A stretch of 7,545 nucleotides of DNA. It comes from Alphaproteobacteria bacterium (lineage in GTDB: Bacteria > Pseudomonadota > Alphaproteobacteria > CACIAM-22H2). Positions 1 through 6,217 of the stretch are shown here, in pieces. Each line of letters begins with the position of its first letter. The stretch's first letter is position 1. The notes below the pieces were generated by a model. That model saw only the letters and a program-made list of their open reading frames with translations, ran no database searches and was not told the DNA's origin. A program made the position numbers and the translations under genes. The stretch spans positions 1 through 7,545 of the forward strand of contig VGEI01000167.1 in assembly GCA_016869415.1 (NCBI GenBank), read 5' to 3'.

Positions 1-1110
1 GTGCGCGCGATCGCCGATCTGATGTTCGCCGATTTCCTGTTCGAGGCCGCCGGCCAGATCGCGCTGCAAGCGGCCAAGCTGCGCTACATGTCCAACGGCC
101 TCGTCGAGGCGCCGATGGTCGTGCGGGCGGGTTCGGGCGCCGTCCGCTCGGCGGGCCCCCATCACAGCGGCACCTACCATCCCGCCTGGGCGCATATCCC
201 CGGCCTTATCGTCTGCCTGCCTTCGACACCCGCCGACGCCAAGGGACTGATGAAGACCGCGCTCAACGCGCGCGACCCGGTCCTGATGCTTGAGTCCAAG
301 GCGCTGTTCGCGAGTAAGGGAATGGTGCCCGCGGGCGATCACTACGTGCCGTTCGGCGTGGCGCGGATCGCGCGCGAAGGTACCGATCTGACGATCGCCA
401 GCGCGGGCCAGCTCGTGCACCGCGCGCTCGAAGCCGCCGAGATACTGGCGGGCGAGGGCTTGTCGATCGAGGTCGTCGATCTGCGCACCATCCAGCCGCT
501 CGACGTCGATACGGTCGCGGCCAGCGTGCGCAAGACGCATCGCTTGCTGGTCGTGGACGAAGGTTACGCGATGTTCGGTGTGGGTGCCGAACTCGCCCAG
601 TCGATCAACGAGCTCGCCTTCGACGAACTCGACGGGCCCGTGGCGCGGCTGCACACCGATCCGGTTCCCCATCCGTTTGCACCCTCGCTGGAGCGCGCCA
701 TGCTCGTTGGCACTGAGGCGATCGTCCACGCGGCGCGGCGCGCGCGCGCGGGCCACGCCGACCCGATCCGGCGCAACGGCCGCGATGCGCGATTGGCGGC
801 CGCACTGGTCGAACGCCTGCGCATGGCGCCCGTCGCGAGCGTGGCGACACCCGCGCCGGCGTTCGCGGTGGAGGGCACGCCGGTCAAGATGCCCTTCGGC
901 GATCTGACGGTCAGCGAAGGCAAGCTGGTGCGCTGGCGCGTGGCCGAGGGCCAGAGGATTGCCGAGGGCGCGCTGGTGGCCGAGATCGAGACCGACAAAA
1001 CCGTGGTCGAGATCGAAGCGCCCGTCGCGGGCGTGGTCGGCAAACTCCTCGTTGCCGAAGGGACGGTCGTGAAGATGGGCCAGACCATCGCCGCGATTCG
1101 GGGAGGCTGA
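1..1110 (+). CDS. 2-oxoacid dehydrogenase E1 beta subunit with C-terminal lipoyl domain (5'-partial)
   Basis: Thiamine-diphosphate-dependent E1 beta subunit of a pyruvate, acetoin or branched-chain type 2-oxoacid dehydrogenase, which decarboxylates a 2-oxoacid and transfers the acyl group to lipoamide. The reading frame is open at base 1. The first visible residues (MFADF at 8-12, QAAKLRYMS at 23-31) match the middle of the pyrimidine-binding domain, so roughly 80-90 N-terminal residues lie upstream and the GTG at base 1 is probably an internal valine. Family marks are HHS at 54-56, PSTPADAKGL at 74-83 and a transketolase C-terminal domain at about 115-240 (DLRTIQPLD at 160-168, GVGAELAQS at 193-201). 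An Ala/Arg-rich linker (about 245-295) leads to a lipoyl domain at about 297-369, with IETDKTVVEIEAP at 329-341 and the predicted lipoylated lysine K333. The C-terminal lipoyl fusion is unusual. Alphaproteobacterial PdhB proteins carry theirs at the N-terminus. The family assignment is firm, but the substrate is unknown. Confidence 0.9.
   Translation: MRAIADLMFADFLFEAAGQIALQAAKLRYMSNGLVEAPMVVRAGSGAVRSAGPHHSGTYHPAWAHIPGLIVCLPSTPADAKGLMKTALNARDPVLMLESKALFASKGMVPAGDHYVPFGVARIAREGTDLTIASAGQLVHRALEAAEILAGEGLSIEVVDLRTIQPLDVDTVAASVRKTHRLLVVDEGYAMFGVGAELAQSINELAFDELDGPVARLHTDPVPHPFAPSLERAMLVGTEAIVHAARRARAGHADPIRRNGRDARLAAALVERLRMAPVASVATPAPAFAVEGTPVKMPFGDLTVSEGKLVRWRVAEGQRIAEGALVAEIETDKTVVEIEAPVAGVVGKLLVAEGTVVKMGQTIAAIRGG
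1101..1106 (+). promoter_or_regulatory. Ribosome binding site of the CtBP-like dehydrogenase
   Basis: GGGAGG lies inside the last codons of the E1 beta-lipoyl gene, just before its TGA and eight bases before the ATG at 1115. It fixes that ATG as the start and suggests the two genes are translated from one message. Confidence 0.7.
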
Positions 1111-1114
1111 AGCG

Positions 1115-2149
1115 ATGCTCGTCGTCCTCAGCCAGTTCCCGCACGGCGCACCCGATCTCGAGCGGCGCGCGGCCAAGGGGCGCTGCGAGCTCTATATCCA
1201 GCCGATGGACCGGGCGAAGTCCGAACCGATCCCCGCTTCGGTGCGGGCGAAGGCCGATGCCATCGTCCACTACCCGGCCGGCACGCGCATCGAGGGCAAG
1301 CTCGCCGACTGGCCGAAAGTACGCGCGGTGCTGCGCTCGGGCGTGGGCTACGACTTGATCGATCTCGCGGGCTGGGGAAGACGCGGCGTGGCCACGTTCA
1401 ACGTGCCCGATTACGGCACGTCGGAGGTCGCCGACCACGCGCTCGCGCTGACGCTCGCGCTGACGCGCGGTACGGCGACCTATCACGACGCGCTGCGCAC
1501 CGATCCCGCCGGCAATTGGAGCCACGCCAAGGCGCCGGTGGTCCGGCGGCTGCGCGGTGCGGTGTTCGGCGTGGTCGGGCTGGGCCGCATCGGGCTCGCC
1601 GCCGCCTCACGCGCGCGCGGCTTCGGGATGGAGATCGCGTTCTTCGATCCGTTCTTGTCCTCGGGCATGGAGATCGCGGTCGGTGCCAAGCGCATGAAGT
1701 CGCTCGGCGAGCTGATGGAAGTGGCCGACGTGCTGAGCGTGCACGCGCCCTCGTCGCCGGAGACGGCGGGTCTGATCGGCGCGGAGGCCTTCGCGCGCGC
1801 CAAAAAGGGAATGGTCCTGGTCAACACCGCGCGCGGCGCCATCGTCGATCTCGACGCGCTTTACGACGCCTTGCGCGCGGGCCGCGTCGCCGCCGCCGGC
1901 CTCGACGTGCTGCCGCGCGAGCCCGCCGACGCCGAACACAAGCTCGTGCGCGCTTGGATCAAACGCGAAGCCTGGCTCGAAGGCCGCCTCACGCTTTCTC
2001 CGCACGCCGCCTTCTACAGTCCGGATTCGCTGGTCGATATGCGGGTGCGCTCGGTCGACACGGTGCTCGCGCATCTGGAAACCGGTTCCCTCGTCAGCTG
2101 CGTCAATATCGAGTCGCTTAAAACGAAACCCAAGGGAAGAAAGCCGTGA
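1115..2149 (+). CDS. D-isomer-specific 2-hydroxyacid dehydrogenase, bacterial CtBP-like
   Basis: Cytoplasmic NAD(P)-dependent oxidoreductase that interconverts a D-2-hydroxyacid and a 2-oxoacid. It has 344 residues, a normal family length. The nucleotide-binding fold has GLGRIG at 155-160, followed by an acidic residue at the end of the next strand (D178 in FFDPF). The catalytic triad expected for the family is present: R240 (in NTARG), E269 (in LPREP) and H297 (in SPHAAFYSP). The longer segment between E269 and H297 (about 271-292, Trp/Lys/Arg-rich) and the PHAAFYSP signature are typical of proteins annotated as bacterial 'C-terminal binding protein', as opposed to classical phosphoglycerate dehydrogenases. 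The start is supported by a GGGAGG site overlapping the end of the E1 gene, which ends four bases earlier. It probably supplies or removes the 2-oxoacid handled by the E1 enzyme (inference). The substrate cannot be predicted. Confidence 0.9.
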   Translation: MLVVLSQFPHGAPDLERRAAKGRCELYIQPMDRAKSEPIPASVRAKADAIVHYPAGTRIEGKLADWPKVRAVLRSGVGYDLIDLAGWGRRGVATFNVPDYGTSEVADHALALTLALTRGTATYHDALRTDPAGNWSHAKAPVVRRLRGAVFGVVGLGRIGLAAASRARGFGMEIAFFDPFLSSGMEIAVGAKRMKSLGELMEVADVLSVHAPSSPETAGLIGAEAFARAKKGMVLVNTARGAIVDLDALYDALRAGRVAAAGLDVLPREPADAEHKLVRAWIKREAWLEGRLTLSPHAAFYSPDSLVDMRVRSVDTVLAHLETGSLVSCVNIESLKTKPKGRKP

Positions 2150-2180
2150 AAGTGTGGGCAACGGCCGCCTCATCTAAAGC

Positions 2181-3395
2181 ATGGTCATGACGGGGTCGGG
2201 CGGGGAGCAGATGAACTCGACAGTCGGTACGGCGTCGAGCCGCAAGGACTGCCGCATCACGCGGGTCACGGCTTACGTCGTCGGAATGCGCTGGCGCAAT
2301 TGCGTATTCGCCCACGTCTCGACCGACGACGGCATCAATGGAGTCGGCGAGGGCTCGCTCGAATACCAGCCCCAGGCCGTGGCGGCCGCCATCGATCAGC
2401 TCGCGCACCGCTATGTGATCGGCCAGTCCGCCTTTTCCATTGAGCGATTTTTTCACGACGCGCTGCGCAACGAGTTCATGCGCGGGCCGATCATAAACAG
2501 CGCGATCGCGGCGATCGAGATGGCCATGTGGGATATCGTCGGGAAGGCGTTGGATCGGCCCGTCTATGACCTGTTGGGCGGACGCATGCATGAGCGGCTG
2601 CCGGCCTACGCCAATGCTTGGTACGGTCAGGCAAAGACGCCGGTCGAGATGGAGAGGGCCGCGGCCGCCGTGGCGCGGACGGGTTATCGCGGACTCAAGT
2701 TCGATCCGTTCGGCGATTGCGGTCGCGACCCGCGTGCAGCGGACGTTCGCGGCGCGATCGACCTCGTGGCTGCGGTCCGGCAGGGCGTCGGCCCGGATGT
2801 CGATGTGCTGATCGATGCCCACGGCCGCTTCAGCGTCGGATCGGCGGTGGACATTTGCCGCAAGCTGGAGCCGCACGGCATCTACTGGATGGAGGAGCCG
2901 GTCGACGCCGACAACCATGGCGCGCTCGCTGCGGTCGGCCGGACAATTCCCCAACGACTGGCGACGGGAGAGCGTTGCACAAGCCGCTATCTCCTCCAGT
3001 CGCTGCTCGCCACCAACGAGGTCGATGTGCTGCAACCCGATCTCATTCACATCGGCGGCATCATGGAGGGCAAGAAGATCGCCGCCATCGCGGATGCGGC
3101 CTACATTCCGGTGTCCTTTCACAATCCGTTCGGCCCGGTGGCAACGGCGGCTGCGGTACAGCTCGACGCCTGCACCTCCAACTTCGTCATGCAGGAGAGC
3201 TTTTGCGAGTACGATGTCGAGATGCGCTTCGATTTGCTGGAGCATGCCCCGCGGCCGGTCGGCGGCCACTACGACATTCCCGATCGCCCCGGCCTCGGCG
3301 TCGGGGAGTTCAGGCCGGAGGTTGCGCTTGCCCACCCCTTCGACAAGGACGCATTCCTGCCTCTGTTCAGACGCGACTGGGCGACCCGGTTTTGA
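2181..3395 (+). CDS. Enolase-superfamily acid-sugar dehydratase, D-galactonate dehydratase-like
   Basis: Mandelate racemase/muconate lactonizing enzyme family member, likely dehydrating a sugar acid to a 2-keto-3-deoxy acid with Mg2+. It has 404 residues. The N-terminal capping domain runs to about residue 140 (SAIAAIEMAMWDIVGK at 107-122) and is followed by the barrel. Visible active-site residues are K173 (GLKFDP), metal ligands D212, E238 and E264, H214 (DAHG), D287 (LQPDL), H314 (FHNPFGP) and E339 (MQE). As I recall E. coli DgoD (D183, H185, E209, E235, D258, H285, E310), every spacing is the same with an offset of 29, which supports a dehydratase over a racemase. The start is uncertain. 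The ATG at 2181 lacks a clear ribosome site. The ATG at 2211 has GGGGAG only three bases upstream, and homology begins near residue 24. The stop is two bases before the next gene, indicating an operon. The exact substrate is unknown. Confidence 0.88.
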   Translation: MVMTGSGGEQMNSTVGTASSRKDCRITRVTAYVVGMRWRNCVFAHVSTDDGINGVGEGSLEYQPQAVAAAIDQLAHRYVIGQSAFSIERFFHDALRNEFMRGPIINSAIAAIEMAMWDIVGKALDRPVYDLLGGRMHERLPAYANAWYGQAKTPVEMERAAAAVARTGYRGLKFDPFGDCGRDPRAADVRGAIDLVAAVRQGVGPDVDVLIDAHGRFSVGSAVDICRKLEPHGIYWMEEPVDADNHGALAAVGRTIPQRLATGERCTSRYLLQSLLATNEVDVLQPDLIHIGGIMEGKKIAAIADAAYIPVSFHNPFGPVATAAAVQLDACTSNFVMQESFCEYDVEMRFDLLEHAPRPVGGHYDIPDRPGLGVGEFRPEVALAHPFDKDAFLPLFRRDWATRF

Positions 3396-3397
3396 CC

Positions 3398-4453
3398 ATG
3401 ACGCGACGTATGAAGCTCGTCGCGAGCGGCGACTACCTTCATACGACGGGTCCGGATAGCCCGGCCGATCTCGGCTTCGACGCTTTCAGGGAGGGGCTAT
3501 TCGACCTGACGCTGCTGCCGGCGGCGCCGCAAAGCGAGGCCGTGCCCGCGGCGGCGCTTGACGGCGTGGATGGGCTCGTGCTGCTCGGCCAGTACCTGAT
3601 GGAGGCATCGGTCGCAACGGCAGAGCGCCTCGTCATCGTGGCGCGGGCCGGCGTCGGCGTCGACAAGATCGACATCGACGCGCTGACACGACTCGGTATC
3701 GCGCTGTTCAATGTGCCGGATGCCCTGACGGAAGGGACAGCGGCTGGGGCGCTGACCCTCATGCTCACCGCAAGCCGCCACGTCGTCGCCCTGGATCAGT
3801 TGACCCGCAACGGGCGCTGGGACGACCGCCAGAACCATCGCGGCCACGAGATCTACGGCAAGACGCTCGGCGTCATTGGGCCTGGTCGCATCGGGGCGGA
3901 GCTGATCCGTATCGTGGCACCGTTTCGTATGCGGATACTCGCCTACTCGCCGCGCCTGACGCCCGAGCGGTCGGCGGCGCTCGGGGCGGAGGCCGTGCCG
4001 CTCGATCGGCTTCTGGCGGAGAGCCACTTCGTTGCGATCTGCGCGCCACTGACCGTGGAGACCCGCGGCATGCTCGGCGCGCGAGAGTTCTCCCTCATGA
4101 GGCCCGACTCGGTGATCGTGAATGTCGGTCGCGGCCCCATCATCGACCAAAAGGCACTGGTCGAAGCCCTGGGCGAGAAGCGCATTGCCGCGGCGGGCCT
4201 GGACGTCTTCGAGGCGCAGCCGCTGCCTGCGGCGGATCCGCTAGCAAATCTCGACAACGTGGTGCTCTCGCCGCATGCCATCTGCGACACCTATGAACTG
4301 CGCCGGGGTGTGTTGGCGGTGATCGCGCGAGAGCTCCAAGGCTTCGCTGCTGGCAACCTGCCGTCGAGCATCCTCAACCCGGCTGTCCTGGACACCGATC
4401 TGTTCCGGCGCAAGCGTGCAAGACTGCTCGGGGGACTGGCTACACCTCGGTGA
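3398..4453 (+). CDS. D-isomer-specific 2-hydroxyacid dehydrogenase, phosphoglycerate dehydrogenase-type
   Basis: NAD(P)-dependent oxidoreductase of 351 residues acting on a D-2-hydroxyacid/2-oxoacid pair in the cytoplasm. The Rossmann motif is GPGRIG at 161-166, with proline in the usual leucine position. The catalytic residues are R245 (in NVGRGPIID), E272 (in DVFEAQP) and H293 (in LSPHAICDT). VARAGVGVDKID at 81-92 is the usual substrate-side loop. There is no C-terminal ACT regulatory domain, so this is not a full-length SerA. It begins two bases after the dehydratase stop, so the pair is almost certainly co-transcribed. An in-frame ATG at 3410 is a possible alternative start, and neither has a clear Shine-Dalgarno site. 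The frame stays open upstream to 2618, but that stretch lies inside the dehydratase gene and reads as an Arg-rich shadow. It differs strongly from the dehydrogenase at 1115, so it is not a recent duplicate. Confidence 0.88.
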   Translation: MTRRMKLVASGDYLHTTGPDSPADLGFDAFREGLFDLTLLPAAPQSEAVPAAALDGVDGLVLLGQYLMEASVATAERLVIVARAGVGVDKIDIDALTRLGIALFNVPDALTEGTAAGALTLMLTASRHVVALDQLTRNGRWDDRQNHRGHEIYGKTLGVIGPGRIGAELIRIVAPFRMRILAYSPRLTPERSAALGAEAVPLDRLLAESHFVAICAPLTVETRGMLGAREFSLMRPDSVIVNVGRGPIIDQKALVEALGEKRIAAAGLDVFEAQPLPAADPLANLDNVVLSPHAICDTYELRRGVLAVIARELQGFAAGNLPSSILNPAVLDTDLFRRKRARLLGGLATPR

Positions 4454-4503
4454 CGAGCGGGCAGGCGCCGTATCGCTTGACAGGGCCGGATCGCCTCGCC
4501 AGC

Positions 4504-4515
4504 TTGTTATAACAA
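4504..4515. promoter_or_regulatory. Perfect 12-bp palindrome, candidate operator
   Basis: TTGTTATAACAA is a perfect inverted repeat with TTGT/ACAA half-sites, lying about 100 bases before the TRAP start. Its form (TTGT, a short A/T centre, ACAA) resembles operators of GntR-family (FadR/FCD subgroup) repressors, which often control acid-sugar and TRAP loci in alphaproteobacteria. No regulator gene is in the window, so the regulator family is a guess. The palindrome also contains a TATAAC that could be a -10 box, which would make it a repressor site over the promoter. Confidence 0.45.
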
Positions 4516-4562
4516 AAAGGGGGCCGGCCGCAGGCCATTGTGGGCACGGCTCGTCCAATAGT

Positions 4563-4572
4563 GCCAATTGGC
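4563..4572. promoter_or_regulatory. Perfect 10-bp palindrome in the TRAP leader
   Basis: GCCAATTGGC is a perfect inverted repeat 44 bases before the TRAP start codon. It differs in sequence from the palindrome at 4504. It could be a second protein-binding site or a chance palindrome, and it is weaker evidence than the first. Confidence 0.25.
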
Positions 4573-4606
4573 GTATTCCGAACACGCCGTCGGGAGTCTC
4601 ACCAAT

Positions 4607-4615
4607 GGAGGAAGG
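4607..4615 (+). promoter_or_regulatory. Ribosome binding site of the TRAP binding protein
   Basis: GGAGGAAGG, a near-ideal Shine-Dalgarno sequence, sits directly before the ATG at 4617. It decides between that ATG and the in-frame ATG at 4605. The earlier ATG also has a GGGAG site (4592-4596), but it would add two glutamates to the front of the signal peptide, which is atypical. Confidence 0.7.
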
Positions 4616-4616
4616 C

Positions 4617-5642
4617 ATGCTCAAGACAGGTGCACTTGCGATCACACTCGTTGCGTCACTCGCGCTGACCGGAGCCGCAGCGGCCCAGAGCAAGACAACC
4701 TTGCGCTTTTCGGTCGGCGCCAACGACCACCCGACGGACGGTATGGCCGTCGGCATCAAGTCGATGAAGGACTACATAGAGTTCAAGTCGAACGGGCAGC
4801 TCGAGGTTCGGTTGTTCTGGAACACCATGGGCGGCTCGCTGCAGGTGACCGAGCAGGTGAAGAATGGCACGCTCGACTTCGCGCTCACCGACGACAGCGT
4901 TCTCGGCTCCTTCCACAAGCCGATGCAAGCGTTTCAGATCCCCTATCTCTTCCCGTCCTCGGCCGTTGCCTGGGAGTTCATGAACGGAAGGTTCATGCGG
5001 GAGATGACCGAAGACATGCGCAAAGCGACAGGCATCCGTACGCTCGCACTGTCGGAAAATGGCTTCCGCAACCTCACCAACAGCAAGCGCGCCATCAAGA
5101 CGCCGGAGGACATGAAGGGTCTGAAGATGCGGACCATGCAGAGTCAGGTCTACGTTGCGTTCATGCAGTCGCTCGGCGCGACCGCGACGCCGATCGCATG
5201 GCCCGAGACCATGCCGGCGCTGAAGACGAACGTCGTCGACGGCCAGGAGAACGCTTCGACGACGGTGTGGGATGCCAAGATCTATGAAGTGCAGAAGTTC
5301 ATGAGCGTGAACGAGCACATCTACGGCATGCATCTCATCATCATCAACGACGCCAAGTTCAACGGCCTGTCGCCCGACCATCAGAAGATCCTGCAGGAAG
5401 GTGCACGGCTGCATGCGCAAGTCGCCAATTCGCGCAAGGCATACGACGCCATCGCGGCCACGGAGAACATTCGCAAGGCCGGCTTGCAAGTGCACGTGAA
5501 TACGCCATCTGAAAAGGAGATGTTCCGCCAGGCGTCACAGAAGGCGGTGGTGGAGTTCATCGCCAGCCAGGCAGGCAAGGACGTCGTCGACAAGGTGCTC
5601 GCCGCCGCCGAAGAAGCCAAGAAGGCTGTCTACGGCAACTGA
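4617..5642 (+). CDS. dctP: TRAP transporter periplasmic solute-binding protein, DctP family
   Basis: Periplasmic receptor that captures an organic acid and hands it to the TRAP membrane subunits. It has 341 residues, the normal length. A signal peptide is clear: a short positive start (MLKTG), a hydrophobic core at about 6-19 and Ala-rich cleavage near A23-Q24. The family pattern follows: ENGFRNLTNSKR at 147-158, KTPEDMKGLKMRT at 161-173 and NVVDGQENAS at 205-214. R172, in KMRT, is the conserved arginine that pairs with the substrate carboxylate in DctP proteins, so a carboxylated ligand is expected. An asparagine/tryptophan-rich stretch around 195-218 would line the site. The start at 4617 is chosen for its GGAGGAAGG site and a proper signal peptide. 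The neighbouring acid-sugar dehydratases point to a sugar acid or related hydroxyacid as cargo (inference). The symbol denotes the family only, and C4-dicarboxylate specificity is not implied. Confidence 0.92.
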   Translation: MLKTGALAITLVASLALTGAAAAQSKTTLRFSVGANDHPTDGMAVGIKSMKDYIEFKSNGQLEVRLFWNTMGGSLQVTEQVKNGTLDFALTDDSVLGSFHKPMQAFQIPYLFPSSAVAWEFMNGRFMREMTEDMRKATGIRTLALSENGFRNLTNSKRAIKTPEDMKGLKMRTMQSQVYVAFMQSLGATATPIAWPETMPALKTNVVDGQENASTTVWDAKIYEVQKFMSVNEHIYGMHLIIINDAKFNGLSPDHQKILQEGARLHAQVANSRKAYDAIAATENIRKAGLQVHVNTPSEKEMFRQASQKAVVEFIASQAGKDVVDKVLAAAEEAKKAVYGN

Positions 5643-5661
5643 GATGCGATTCGCAGAGTCT

Positions 5662-5689
5662 GGCGGCGCGGCCCCGTGGTCGCGCCGCC
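5662..5689 (+). promoter_or_regulatory. Strong GC hairpin between binding-protein and membrane-subunit genes
   Basis: The arms GGCGGCGCG (5662-5670) and CGCGCCGCC (5681-5689) pair perfectly over nine bases. Inside them one G-U pair and two G-C pairs can extend the stem to 12 pairs around the tetraloop CCGT. No T-run follows (GAGCGTCTTAACGG), so it is not a standard intrinsic terminator. Its position 20 bases after the binding-protein stop suggests a 3'-end stabiliser or partial attenuator that lets the receptor be made in excess over the membrane subunits, as is known for other transporter operons. That role is inference. Confidence 0.6.
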
Positions 5690-5707
5690 GAGCGTCTTAA
5701 CGGCAAC

Positions 5708-6217
5708 ATGCGTTCCTTTCGGGCCGCAGTCCGGAACCTGGTGCGTTTCTGCGACCATGCGGCAGGCTGGTTTCTGATCGCCATCGTCATCGTCAATCTC
5801 GCCGCCGTCTTCATGCGCTACGGCATGTTGAGTGCGATCTCCTGGAGCGAGGAAGGCATTCGCTATCTTGCGATCTGGATGACGTTCTTCGGAGCCACCG
5901 TGGCAAGCTGGTATGACGAACATCTCGACATGAACATGTTCGCGGGCTCGGGCGGGGCGACATTCCAAGCCTGGCACAAGGCCATTCTCCACTTTTTCAC
6001 GGCGGTGTTCTCCGGCTTCGTCCTCTGGCAAGGCTCAGTCTACGTCTACCTCAATGGCATGCAGACGGCCCCGACGACGGGCATCCGGATTTACTGGGTC
6101 TACGGCGCCATCGCGCTTGGCGGCCTGCTGTTGCTCCTGGTGTCGCTCGCCAAGATCTGGGACTCGATCGATCCCCCTACCGAAGTTGAGGCCGGCGAAA
6201 AGGGACAGTTGATGTGA
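5708..6217 (+). CDS. dctQ: TRAP transporter small membrane subunit, DctQ family
   Basis: Small integral-membrane component of the tripartite transporter. It pairs with the large subunit in the cytoplasmic membrane and helps dock the binding protein. It has 169 residues with four predicted transmembrane helices at about 20-40, 51-68, 92-114 and 128-150. The DctQ signature SWSEEG is at 45-50, after the first helix. The start at 5708 has no convincing Shine-Dalgarno sequence, and the preceding 65 bases hold a strong hairpin. Translation may therefore be weaker than that of the binding protein. It overlaps the next gene by four bases (GTGA), which indicates translational coupling of the two membrane subunits. 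Confidence 0.88.
   Translation: MRSFRAAVRNLVRFCDHAAGWFLIAIVIVNLAAVFMRYGMLSAISWSEEGIRYLAIWMTFFGATVASWYDEHLDMNMFAGSGGATFQAWHKAILHFFTAVFSGFVLWQGSVYVYLNGMQTAPTTGIRIYWVYGAIALGGLLLLLVSLAKIWDSIDPPTEVEAGEKGQLM

Larger units (their letters stand above)
4454..4616 (+). promoter_or_regulatory. Leader/control region upstream of the TRAP transporter genes
   Basis: This 163-base stretch without a gene separates the dehydrogenase from the TRAP binding-protein gene and is the longest intergenic gap in the window. It contains the only markedly A/T-rich patch here (about 4504-4517), two perfect palindromes (4504-4515 and 4563-4572), and the ribosome site of the transporter. A TATAAC at 4508-4513 could serve as a -10 element, but no good -35 lies 16-18 bases before it. 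This is the most likely place for a promoter and operator of the transport operon. That is inference from position and palindromes. Confidence 0.5.

Noticed and set aside
2118..3335. 405-codon open frame on the minus strand opposite the dehydratase
   Set aside because: Its translation is rich in Arg, His and Asp with no recognisable domain, and it mirrors a plus-strand gene with an intact active site. It is a high-GC shadow.
2618..3397. Possible N-terminal extension of the second dehydrogenase to 611 residues
   Set aside because: The extension lies inside the dehydratase gene in another frame, is Arg-rich and has no domain. The dehydrogenase homology begins right at the ATG at 3398.
4477..4513. 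TTGACA (4477-4482) with TATAAC (4508-4513) as a sigma-70 promoter
   Set aside because: The two boxes are 25 bases apart, far from the 16-18 needed, so I do not call a promoter from this pair.
4522..4529. GGCCGGCC palindrome in the leader
   Set aside because: A short GC-only palindrome is expected by chance in such GC-rich DNA.
4416..4616. Long N-terminal extension of the TRAP binding protein to 408 residues
   Set aside because: It would bury the signal peptide and overlap the upstream gene. GGAGGAAGG and a normal signal peptide fix the start at 4617.
4656..5495. 279-codon minus-strand frame opposite the TRAP binding protein
   Set aside because: It is a His/Arg/Leu-rich shadow. The plus strand has a signal peptide and family motifs.
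5662..5700. Rho-independent terminator after the TRAP binding protein
   Set aside because: The stem is strong but no T-run follows it, and the membrane subunits that must be expressed lie directly downstream.
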